From Pachypanchax playfairii (Eukaryota > Chordata > Actinopteri > Cyprinodontiformes > Aplocheilidae), in NCBI GenBank assembly GCA_006937955.1, contig SSNP01000302.1, forward strand, positions 185,817 to 249,816: a stretch of DNA of 64,000 bases, read 5' to 3'. Shown here in pieces: positions 32,961 through 44,041 of the stretch; position 1 is the first letter of the stretch, and each line of letters begins with the position of its first letter. The notes below the pieces were generated by a model. It saw only the letters and a list, made by a program, of their open reading frames with translations, did no database searches and was not told the origin of the DNA. The position numbers and the translations under genes are program-made.

Positions 32961-33088
32961 TCCATTTCCAAGTTTTGCTTCAGGATTAAACTCTCCTCCT
33001 TTCATTATAGTTTAAATTAATACACATTTAAACAGGAACATTTGTACATGAATATCCCCAAAAAATAGTAATAGATTCTATCTTTTAG

Positions 33089-33318
33089 GTTGCCTGTACC
33101 ACAATAAGGAGTGCCGACTGGTGATTCACTATGAGAAGGGCTTCTCTGTGCTGGCTGACCCGAAAGTAGCAGATGAAGAAGGCGGTGAAGAGAGAGTAGT
33201 TAACACTTCCATCAAGCCCCAAGTGCTCCTCTCTTACCCCTTTGAAAAACTAAAGATGTCGTCAGACGATGGGGTACGCATGCTTCTTCTCGACTTTGGA
33301 GGGCAGGAAGGGGAGATT
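33089..33318 (+). CDS. sntb1: sntb1 exon: syntrophin-unique domain, first part
   Basis: 230-bp exon completing the split codon and encoding CLYHNKECRLVIHYEKGFS, a charged variable loop with EEGGEERVV, then LLSYPFEKLKMSSDDGVRML and LLDFGGQEGEI. PFEKLKMSSDDG and the DFGG.EGEI block are the most conserved part of the syntrophin C-terminal domain, which together with PH2 binds dystrophin, utrophin and dystrobrevin. Acceptor ATCTTTTAG, donor GTAAGT. The variable loop is somewhat longer than in mammalian beta-1-syntrophin as I recall. Confidence 0.9.
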
Positions 33319-35536
33319 GTAAGTATTATAGATTATTGCATTACAAGCATTATGTTTTAAAAAGTGAAAAAAAAAAATTTTAAAACATTAAAAGGGCACA
33401 AAAAAGCTCAGACCAGAGCATTGATTTTTTTCTCTCCCTGTTTAGGATCTTGTAAAAACACCAAAAAGTTAAGATTTAATTTTATTGAACTCTTAGTTAA
33501 TTAAGGTTTTGTATCAACATCTTTTCTTTAGATCCAGTCACTGGATAAGCAACTAATTTTGAGTGAACACTACATTCTTAAATCACAGCATTACATCATA
33601 AACATTTCTTGTATTTGGATCATAAGTAATTTGAGCTATAAAATGTACCAAAGACTTTCTTCTTTCTTTGCGTGTGCGTGAGCGTGTGTTGTGTAATATG
33701 TACGGATGTTAATGCATTAAGTTTGTGAGGAAAGTCCTAATCCTGTTAAATATCCTGTCAAATATGATACTCTTGGCTTTAGGTAGCTCAAACGGGGGGT
33801 GGATGTAACTGTGACCTAGGAGATGTGTCATATGGAAGGTTGCCTGTCTGATTCCAGTTTACCCCACCACATGTTTCCCCTAGGATTAATTAAAAAAAAA
33901 AAAGAGTTTATCTCAATGGGAGCTTCCTGCAGAAAAAAATGTTTTAAAATAAACTGCCTTGGATAATCTTTTATAACACAAATATTCATATAAATCCACT
34001 AAATTAGTAAACTAAAAAAGCTACAGTAAACTTACATTTGCAGCTTGTTGGTGATCTGAGTACTTCTTAGTTTTAATTGCAATTATATAAAGAATTTATG
34101 CAAAGAGTAAAAAGTAGGGAACACCTGTAAAAAAGATTATCTCCAAACAATGGGCTTTTGTCTGATAGCAGATTTGCTTTTCATTAGCGTCTCAAAAGTG
34201 ATTTTCATTAAAATAATTGGCTGGCACTTGGAACGGGAAATCCTGCAACAAATATCTGTCATGTGATATCAGACATTAGACAACTGAAAGCTCAGACATA
34301 TTGTTGGCTTTGCTCCAAGATATACAGTACAACCCCTGAATTGTTTGCTGTTTGCTAACAGGCCAGCAGGGCACATGATGATTCGTGTAAAAAATAAGCA
34401 AACAATCAATTATGTATTTGAACATTTTCTTGCAGTTTAGCTACTTGTTTTTTTCTCACATTCTTAGGAATCAATGAGCAAAATGAATAGAGCTCCCTGT
34501 TACACAAGCCTTCATTTGGAGAAAGCGCTCTCTAAATCAATTTGTATTTAAAATCTTCATTTCGCTGTCATTTTAATACATTCAATATAAAACATAGTCT
34601 TCTGTGGTCATGTTCAGAAAACAGAAGGAGCATATTTTGTCTCTGAGGAGATCTCAGAGGGCCTTCTGGGAAGTAAAGAAAAAAAAAACAAGTGCAGCAC
34701 AAAGTGTTCGTGACAAGAACAAGGAAGGTACTACAGCAAAAAGTAAACTACAGCACTCCGTTAGAAAATAACACCCATGGAATGAAATAAACTTTACTAA
34801 CTGGTTCTTACAAGGTGAGAGAATTTCAGAATGGAGTTCTCTTTAAAAAGGAGTCTGTCACTGATTATAAAACCTTTAATCTGTTTGCACCAGTCAGCAG
34901 CTCACTGAAGAAGAAAACCCAGCAAGCTCATTCTGCAGAGGGAACAAAGTAATCAAGACCTGCCGATGCACAGAGTTTTAGATTTTAGCCTCTTGTTCTC
35001 TTGTTATTTCTTTTTTCTATACTGCTTTGAGAGTTTACACATTTTTGTAGCCAGTTATTAACAGTTTGCATTAGTTGTAGTAAAAGCTACAGAAACTTGA
35101 CGTCAACAGTTTTGAAAAGCCATAAGGAGATAGCTGAAGACCCCTAAACCCCATTTAAAGCAGTTTTCCACAAGACAGGAAATATTAGACATCAAGAGAG
35201 CTTCAGATTATCAAGCATTGCATTGATTCTGAAGAGCCTGTAACTGTGTTTGAAATAAACTTTGGTGCTTTTAGGTTTGTATCATAAAGCGTTTTTATGT
35301 TGTTGTATAACTGAGACATTTTATTATATATTCTACTTATAAATTGATTTCTGTGCATCTCTTATTTTTGAGAATGCACATGGTTCTAGTAATCTGCCCT
35401 AGATTAGATTATTACAATCTCTTCTGCTATCAAAGTCTTTGATTTTTTTTTTTAAACTTTGTACTGTTTTCTTTTCCATTTATGTCAGGGTTTTTTTCCT
35501 TTGTTTTAATTCTTGTGTTTTTGCTGCTCCTTCCAG
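33319..35536. other. sntb1 last intron, no feature seen
   Basis: 2.2-kb intron with GTAAGT donor and TGCTCCTTCCAG acceptor. A short TG/GC-rich stretch lies near 33670-33700; nothing else is recognisable. Confidence 0.5.
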
Positions 35537-35629
35537 CAACTGGACCTCCACTCATGTCCAAAGCCAATCGTCTTCATCCTCCACTCCTTCTTGTCTGCTA
35601 AAGTTGCCCGCCTGGGTCTGGCTGCCTGA
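35537..35629 (+). CDS. sntb1: sntb1 terminal coding exon
   Basis: 31 codons including the stop: QLDLHSCPKPIVFILHSF, then LSAKVARLGLAA and TGA. This ending (LDLHSCPKP.VFI.HSFLSAK..RLG) is diagnostic of syntrophins. The 3' UTR follows, but I cannot fix its end: AATAAA hexamers occur downstream, for example near 39102, with no means of choosing. Confidence 0.92.
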   Translation, partial: QLDLHSCPKPIVFILHSFLSAKVARLGLAA

Positions 35630-38600
35630 CTACCACACTTAAAGGACATCCACTGAAAACAAATCTGCACTGTTTATTTCATCTATCTGCAGCCAAAATG
35701 CAGTTTCACCACCTCAAACTCCTTTAGATGGAACCCAAGCTGAAAGAATGTAGCTATTATCTGGAGATTGAACCTAAGAACATGGATCAGTCTGGATGAT
35801 GATGATGATGAAAAAACAGTTCAGCATTACTGTCACATCCAGGATGGAAAGGACAGGCCGCATTCAGCAGAAACTGAGATGAATTCACTTTTGATTCAAT
35901 CAAAATGTAACAGCAACCTGCCTTCCATTTAACAATTATACCATTTATTTTCCATTAGCTTCAAAAGGACATTCTGAGTCTCACTCATCATTTGTCTTCC
36001 TCAAAACAATTTGCGCATTAGTCTTTATTAAATGTCCCCTGAGATGTCTTGTTAGGGGTGTCAGCATTCATCATCTGAAATGAGAGGAGCAGTTCAGGGT
36101 TAAAATCATACAGTTTTCATTTAACAGGATGCTTATGTGAAGTGTTTTTACAGTATTTCAGTATTTCTGTTGAGAGCCACCTTTACACCTGTGAATACGC
36201 ATGACTGAACTTTCCACAATATGTCACGTAAACTTTTTAATTGATTTATTATTATGGTGAAGATAACGTACATTTTCCTTTAATTTTAAATGTTTACATT
36301 ATTAAGTCACACATTTTTTTAATCATCTGTATAATTTCTTTTTTAAAATTTGTTAAGTACAATTACAGAATAACAACAAAACATGATACTATGTCACAAT
36401 TTATTGAACAGAAACAAAGACAAAATAGAGAGAAGGTGTGAAGGTGAAACAGATCCCACCTCAATATTTATGAATCAGCAGCAGATTCTGTTATTCATTT
36501 GTACTCGATTGACCAATCATCAACAACTTGGAGCACTACTGCCGAAAGGCAGAAGTTGTGGCAGTTTCAGGTTTGTGTTAACGTGTGACGAAAAAATATC
36601 AGCAGTGTTCTTGAAGAGGAAAATATGGTTGCTCAGCAATCTGAGAAGAGTCATAAGGTTGTTATTCTACAGAGAGAAATATTATTTATTCATAGAAAAA
36701 ACATACGTCAATATTCCCAGGCATGCACTTTCCCAGTTCACCTTGAGGTCAAACTTCTCAAGTGGGAAAAAACAGTAAAAACACCCAGAAATACTCAAGA
36801 GTTCATGTCTGCAATGTCCCTAATACATGGTAAAGCAAAGCAGAGATGTTTAAATGTGCCTCATATAATCGTGGGGGGGGGGGGGAATACTATTTAACAA
36901 ACTACTATACTACAGCGATTACACTGTATACACTAAACCTCTGTCCCTGTTGCTTTATTTATAAAAAGAGCTGATTGTTTTAATTAAATACTGGCTTTCA
37001 TTTCATAAATGTTTTATCTCAAACTTTTCTTTGTTTGTTTTTGACGTGTTAAGGCAACTGGATTTCTTGTCCTGTTTGTAAAGAAATTTCAGCTCTTATC
37101 CAAAAGGCTTCTTCAGTTTAAAAAAACATTTCATCACGCTCTGAGAATCTATGTCAGCATATAAATGCTTTAATTTATATTATCCTATAAACCACAATTT
37201 GAACTCTGTGAACAGATTCAGTAAATGAGACGTTACCTGTTAAACTTTCCGTTGCTTGGGAGAATCAAGCAAAGTGTTTTCTTCCTCTACAGACAGCAGC
37301 AGATCCTGTTTGCTTAAAGCTAGCAAGAAATAGACTGTGCACGTTGCCTAGAATGCTCAAATATTCATCAAAGGATTTTCAATGTGATCAGACATGACGA
37401 TTTTCTTTAATGTTCTGGTCTTTATTTTAAAAAGGGGTTAATGTGAATCTGCCTGGATCATGTTTTAACTGTCAGCAGTGACTGTTTAAACTCACAATTA
37501 TCCAGATGAATTCTGCCTGTCTGTTGACAGTGAAACTCAATCAAATAGTGACACGAAGATCACATCTGCTCAAACTTCAGTCATGTGTTATTCCCATAGC
37601 AGCCATGCAGCTCATTAATCTTCTGCAGATCACATCTATAGACACCTCTGTGTCTGACATGGCAGCTCTTCATACTTACAGTTAAATGCAGAAAACAAGC
37701 TTTAGAATTTTAAAGTATTAGTTCAGATCTTTTGAAGTGGAGTTCTGCAGAAAGGTTATGAACAATTAGCATTGTGTCTGTTATAGAAAGCTCTTTAAAC
37801 AACTTCAGTTTGGAGAAACAGAGATTAGCTCTGGTCACAGTAATGAGCTAATCAATGGCCCGGGGGAGGGGGTGCAAAATGAAAGTCAATTACGGCTTTT
37901 TTTTTTAAAACACTTCTAATGTAAAAATAAATGTCCCACTGATTCCTACAAATGCTATTTTAGAAACCTTTAAAACTGCCCAAAATTACAGTTTATTTCG
38001 CAGGTTGTCTTTGAAATGTTCACTCCTTCACTAAATGACATACTATATCATCAGTCGGCTATTTTGTTAGGGCGTTTGAATTTAGAGATGATATAATTCC
38101 TTTTATAGTGACCTAGAAATAATATGGTACAAAAAGTATGCAGAAGTTGTATACATAAAAAAATGTATTCTTCCTCTTAAATTTCTATAAATTTCCAGAC
38201 ATCACACGCATAAATTGGATCTCTCTTGGCTTCAGAGATTATTAGGACAATCCATCCATTTTTCTATGCCTGCTTGTTCCTGTTCAGGTTAGTGGGTGAG
38301 CTGGTCCCAGCAGTTTTTGAGCAATAGGCATATTGAGCATAGTATTTCTGCATGAACTTCTAAAAAGAATTTAGATTTGGGCCATTTTAAGACAGCAGTA
38401 CTCCACTTTGTTACTGGCTCCACTGGGACCAAACTGTTGTCTTATCAGTCCAATCCGAACTCATTTGTTTCACCAAATGGGGGTCGTTCAATTAACCATA
38501 TACAGCCAGAAAGATATTAATTATTCCTAAATGTTTTACAGAATCACACTTCAAAGGATCTGAACTATCACTTTTGATGAAGATGATATCACAGGTCAAA

Positions 38601-41482
38601 CTACGAGTCATTTTATAGTGGAATGGTCAAACAGCTGTTGTGATGTCCTTATGCAGAGGTATCCAGAGGCCATTTACACAAACAATATAAACCCTGATTT
38701 ATGCACTGTAATCATACAACACTGTAGAAGAAATATAACTTGTTGAAGTTGTAACACTGAAGAATATGGCACTAACTGATGAGTAGAGAGAGAAGCTCTC
38801 TGTGCAAAGGATAATTTGACATGTATATAAACTCTGATGCCATGAGCAGCTACTGTACTGTCATACAGAATGATAAAGTTGAGTTTTTAATTCAAATATT
38901 GCAACATAAATCACATATTTAACATCAGCGATGTGAGAGTTTTTTTTCTTTTTATTTCCTTTACTTGATGTGTCTTCATTTCTCATCAACACTACATATA
39001 GATCACGTTTCCTGTCACATTTATTTGTTGAATACACTGACTCTGAATGTATAAATTTGATATAAATTGTAAAAAATTAACATAGTAGCCTTTAATTTCT
39101 GAATAAAAACGATGTTAAACAGCAGTATTTTTACTCCAGGAGAGGTTGCAATGAAGAGATGTGCTAATTCATGTGCCATTGGTAACAGTTTAGCTAGATT
39201 TGTGGAAGTGTTTTGGTGGGCACCTCAGCAGAAAGAATTCATGGAGCATTTGAGTTGTAGGCAGCACTTAACACAACCGTAACTCTTGACATTGTTTACA
39301 TGCCTCCAAGGTAATGAGTTGGCATCCTTTCTCTCTCCGTCACACACTCGCACAAACAGATGGATGGATACATTAATGATAATGAGGGAAGGAGTTTGGA
39401 CCTCGACGCGGCTCTAACTCTTGAAAGTGTTTACAACTCAACATTCCTCACCAGCACATTTCCCACCTCCTTGTATTTACTGTGTTATTAAATCATCTCA
39501 GACATTTATTGTCCACATAGTTACTGTCACATCATGCAAAAGAGAAACACAAAGAAACTTTTTTCAGGACAATTTTCCCACAGAGTCAAATGATCTAAAA
39601 TCCATAGGATGCACTTGGAAAAAAACAAACTGGGTCATACTGACAAAGACTAACTGCTTTTTAATTTAAGGGGCTGGAAAAAAAGCCAGATCAAGCAATC
39701 GGCCATAAAATGTGCATGCAAGCTCTCCAAAACTGTTTACGTACCATGGATACCTCTCACACATAGTGAAGTGGCTCTGAATGAACAGCTTCTCTTGGCT
39801 TAGCCTCTTGTTGCATTCCTCGATTGCTGCGGGTCTTCACTGGTTCTGGACCACCTTCTTCTTTGTGTGTGTGAGAGGGACAGCTAGAATACAGTGTCTG
39901 TGTTTATGTGGGAGATGAAGTTCGTAAACCTTCGTGAAGAAGATTAAACAGTCAAATCAAGGTAATCTTATTAAACCGAAAGGGTATGAATTATTTAACT
40001 TTAACTTGTGAAGTAAAGTTTTTTCTCAATGTACGTTAAGTGGATGGAAATAAATGTTATCTGCTACAATGAAAGACTTTTTATGAAAACTTTACTTTTT
40101 TAAGCAGGAAAAAAATTAAATATATAGAAACAAAAACTTGAAATCAAAGTTCTTCAGTGTTTGCAGTTTGAAGTAAGAGTTTTATATCAGTATTGCACAG
40201 ACATGTATAAATATGGAACAAGTGTTCTTCTTTTGAAAGTTTAAGCCACAAGATCCCATTTAAAGGTGCTGCCATGTTGTTATTTGGAACCAGAGTCTGC
40301 AAATTAGAGACGAGAGACTGAATTCTTCAACATTCATGAGCAAGATGAGAACTGGACGAATCAAAAAGAGTAAAACCCTGTAAATAATTATCAGAAATGT
40401 GTTTTGGGGTTTTTTTTAAATCAGAAATGTCAGTTTATTCAACTAGCCACTAGGGGCTTATAACATAAAATGTTATGTTCCTGTGTCCAGTTCTCTATAC
40501 TGTATTGTCTTTGTCATGGCATAGCTGTCATAGCAGCCAGTACTGATATGATGACATTTTTTTTATTTATTTCTGTATCAGACCATGGTAACACTTAAAA
40601 CACTTCATAAAAAGCTGTTCTTTCAAAAAAGTATTTTCAAGAAATGAGACTGTGTGTTAAAAAAAAAAACAGTTTCAGTAATTTTGTTTCTGAAAAACTC
40701 CACAAAAATTTGTCACCAAAATAAAACCCACTGATCTGAAATATTTCTGTTTTTATTTCTATAGGCTTTAAGGATTTACAAGAGAAGACACCTTGATCTT
40801 TCTCTCTTTGTAGTGTGTCTCATTGGAGTCAACACAAGTTGCAAAAATAAGCTGCCCGAGAAGTAAATATTCTCCATGGTACAGGCTTTCTGACGGCTAC
40901 AACAAATCAAAAGATAATTTCATTTTCACTGAGCAATCGAGAACAAACACAAATGAATCAGGTGGAGATGAAGTACTAAATTTTTTCCTGAATGATGGTT
41001 TGCTAACAGTCACAAAAATTCCCTTTGCTGGCTAGATGCAGATATCAGAGATTTAATTCATTTTTATTTATAAAGTGATAGTTCTTAACAAAAATCATTT
41101 CAATGCAAAATTTAAAAAAAAATCTATCCAAAGAAGCAGCTGATGGAGTTGAGTGGCAACTGTGAAAAGGAACAACTCTCTTACCAGGAAGAAACATCCA
41201 AAAAATGAAAGCAACATAATCACATCACATCCCAATAACAAGACAAACCCTCTAAGCAGGACGAAAACAACAAGTGTATATAAAATATGTTGTCTGTTAA
41301 AGATCAACTCACATTTTCTTTGTAAAGATTCTAAAACAAAACACAGCTTTGGAATAAAGGGTTCTATTGTTTTTGGAAGGACTCACACATTTGTGTAAAT
41401 CTCAGCTGCCTCATTTACATCTAGTGTATGTTAGACTGAAAGAAACTGTGAATATATAGTGACTTTACAGTATTTTTGTTGA
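35630..41482. other. sntb1 3' UTR and intergenic sequence
   Basis: AT-rich with no recognisable coding exon. Notable items are a G-homopolymer near 36872-36885 and a 65-bp scrap (38247-38312, CATCCATTTTTCTATGCCTG) of a common fish repeat. The first part must be the sntb1 3' UTR. Confidence 0.4.
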
Positions 41483-42260
41483 TTAAAGGAACTTAAGGCA
41501 GCTTTACAAAATCCGACTCAGTGCTGCCGCGACAGGCGCTGTGGCTAACTGCAGCCACCAGCCAAGCCGGCACGGGAGCGCGCACAGACACTTTACAGAC
41601 TGTTCGTCTTCACAGCACTGCACCGGGGAGGCTAACATACTTCACGTCAGGTCTCTCCACTCTGTTATTTGATTTGATCTCATCATTTTCATACTGTATC
41701 AGGCTCTAAACACGACCTATAATGTTTTCTCACCTGGTCACAAAGAAATGAGCCATGTCAGCATCCGTTTTCACTTCCAAATGCAGCTGAAGTTCCCTCC
41801 ATGAACCGAACGCATATCCAATATTTATGCGGGTGCCTGCCCGGCTTCAGTCATATTTTTTTTTAGACACACGAGATGCCGCTGATAAAGTCTTTTTTTT
41901 CTTCGTGGTGCCACTTTTTTGGGGGGTGAGAGTGGATGCAGGTCGTTTGCTGGCTGCAGAAACATCCATAAGTATACCTTCAGTGTTTGAATCCAAGTCC
42001 ACGGCGGCCATGTACTTCCTGTTCAAGAGCTGTCGGCAACGCGCATGCAGCGTCAATTTACGTCACATCCCTACAACTGCGCGGGAAATTCGGACGTCGA
42101 ACTGCAGCGCATTATGTAGCACACAGCGTTTCCACGGCAACAGACATATATGCTGATGGCCTCGTTATTTTGGGTTTTTAATGCTTCATGACCCATTAGC
42201 ATTGAATAAACTGGAAATGCATGTGTAGTTTTTCACAAATCTTGCCTTAAGTCCCTTTAA
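41483..42260. mobile_element. TTAA-flanked MITE, family AGGGACTTAAGGCA
   Basis: Starts TTAAAGGAACTTAAGGCA and ends TGCCTTAAGTCCCTTTAA, so the ends are inverted and both sides carry TTAA. The interior is unusually CpG-rich for the region (for example GCGGGAAATTCGGACGTCG near 42080-42100). No transposase. Open frames in it overlap one another and look non-coding. Confidence 0.8.
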
Positions 42261-42285
42261 ATATTAACTATGGGTTCAGTTAAAC

Positions 42286-43133
42286 TTGAGAAAACCTTTG
42301 GTACCAGAAAGCAGGTTATGTGACATAACCAGATAAGTTTGAGGGTAAGTTTGTAGATAACCGGAGTTTTTAGTTCCAAAAACGGCGGTATCTTTCAAGG
42401 TATGTTAGTAACCATAGCAACTAAGTCTCTGAACATAACCTGCTCCCAAGCAGGTAAGTTTGTTCCAGAGAGGGTTTTGAACATGGTGTGCCCTATTGAT
42501 GAAGATCTTGTGCAGTGTTTGGACTTTAAACTGAATTATCTAAATAATCACAATTTCCAACATCGCAACGCCAATATCATAAATGAATGTAAAATGCAGT
42601 CATATCCTCCAGCACCCCCCAACCCACGGTAGGAATAAAGGGTGGAAAATGAATAATTAAAATGATTTTTTTTTTTTTAATAAATTTTACTTTTTAAAAT
42701 AAAATTTAAAAAAGAGAATTGAGAGTTATGATATCTGTTAAACTCACACATTTACTCTGCCTATTATTTTTTGGCAAAATTCTCTCTTTTGCTGTTGCAG
42801 CTGTTTTGATTTTCTTTATAATTATTGGATTGAATTCTTCATGAGCAGCATCAAGACTTCCATCTCTGCTTCTGAAAAATCTGCTGCCCCTTTTTTCCCT
42901 TCACTTTCCATTGTGACTCATGAATTCAGTGATCCATTGAGAGGGCCTTTATGTTTTCAGGGTGCGCGCTCATGAACTCTGGTTAACAAGGAGTAGGTTG
43001 ATGAACCAGATTCTTATCTGGTGTTCTGGAACCGACATACTCAGGCTAAGCAGGTTCTTGGTTGATTAACCATGAGTTCAGGGTTTACCAAATGGTAAGC
43101 TGACCAAGCTTTCTGGAACGGACCCCTGGCGCT
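42286..43133. mobile_element. Possible Harbinger/PIF-type deletion derivative
   Basis: Near the left edge ACCAGAAAGCAGGTTATG and at the right edge CCAAGCTTTCTGGAACGGAC form a partial inverted pair with CCAGAAAGC in common. Intervening AACATAACCTGCT and AACCTGCT-like motifs and a short frame starting MVCPIDEDLVQ are consistent with a decayed PIF/Harbinger-like element. No complete transposase and no certain target duplication. Confidence 0.4.
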
Positions 43134-43206
43134 ATGGGGAGAGATGCATTTCTGTTGACAAACCCCATCTGAACCCTATTCTACATTACACACCTATCAA
43201 TCTATA

Positions 43207-44041
43207 CACTCACCTAAAGGATTATTAGGAACACCGTACTAATACAGTGTTTGACCCCCTTTCGCCTTCAGAACTGCCTTAACTCTATGTGGCATTAATT
43301 CAACAAGGTGCTGAAAGCATTCTTTAGAAATGTTGGCCCATATTGATAGGATAGCATCTTGCAGTTGATGGAGATTTGTGGGATGCACATCCAGGGCACG
43401 AAGCTCCCGTTCCACCATATCCCAAAGATGCTTTATCAGTTTGAGATCTGGTGACTGTGGGGGCCATTGTAGTACAGCGAACTCATTGTCATGTTCAAGA
43501 AACCAATTTGAAATGATTCAAGCTCTATGACATGGTGCATTACCCTGCTGAAAGTAGCCATCAGAGGATGGGTACATGGTGGTCATAAAGAGATGGACAT
43601 GGTCAGAAACAATGCTCAGGTAGCCTGTGGCATTTAAACCATGCCCAATTGGCACCAAGGGGCCTAAAGTGTGCCAAGAAAACATCCCCCACACCATAAC
43701 ACCACCACCAGCAGCCTGCACAGTGGTAACAAGGCATGATGTATCCATGTTCTCATTCTGTTTACGCTAAATTCTGACTCTACCATTTGAATGTCTCAAC
43801 AGAAATCGAGACTCATCAGACCAGGCATCATATTTCAATGCTTCAACTGTCCAATTTTGGTGAGCTCGTGCAAATTGTAGCCTCTTTTTCCTATTTGTTG
43901 TGGAGATGAGTGATACCCGGTGGGTTCTTCTGCTGTTGTAGCCCATCCGCCTCAAGGTGTTGTGTTGTGGCTTCACAAATGCTTTGCTGCATTCCTCGGT
44001 TGTAACGAGTGGTTATTTCAGTCAAAGTTGCTTTTCTAACA
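43207..44041 (-). pseudogene. Tc1 (DD36E-type) transposase, catalytic part, interrupted copy
   Basis: The terminal CACTCACCTAAAGGATTATT with preceding TA marks one end. On the - strand it encodes TLTEITTRYN-like, LRRMGYNSRRTHRVSL, RLQFARAHQNWTVE, WSDESRFLL, GGGVMVWGMFSW, FQQGNAPCH, then HDNEFAVLQWPPQSPDL after internal stops. The second catalytic Asp position is replaced (QQGNAPC instead of QQDNAPC). The N-terminal part continues at 46568-46860, beyond the inserted LTR-like element. Non-functional. Confidence 0.85.

Larger units (their letters stand above)
1..35629 (+). other. sntb1: Beta-syntrophin gene (sntb1), 3' half, gene span
   Basis: Six coding exons with good splice sites read continuously into one syntrophin C-terminus of about 287 residues; phases at every junction agree (1, 0, 2, 1, 0). 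Syntrophins are cytoplasmic membrane-associated adaptors that bind dystrophin/utrophin through the PH2 and syntrophin-unique regions and recruit channels and signalling proteins through a PDZ domain. The first PH half and the PDZ domain must lie upstream of this window. I favour the beta-1 paralogue because of GIETHLFRAET, WTR.IV.GCH, LVHSGP..GSP and the DFGG.EGEI-QLDLHSCPKPIVFI ending, as I remember them; beta-2 and alpha-1 differ there. Introns are very uneven: two of about 140 bp, one of about 15 kb, one of about 12.3 kb and one of 2.2 kb. The two largest are filled with transposons. Confidence 0.8.

Noticed and set aside
35630..41482. Further host gene between sntb1 and the MITE at 41483
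   Set aside because: Open frames of 60-130 codons occur (for example 36383-36778) but have no domain, no codon bias and no splice-site support; left as UTR/intergenic.
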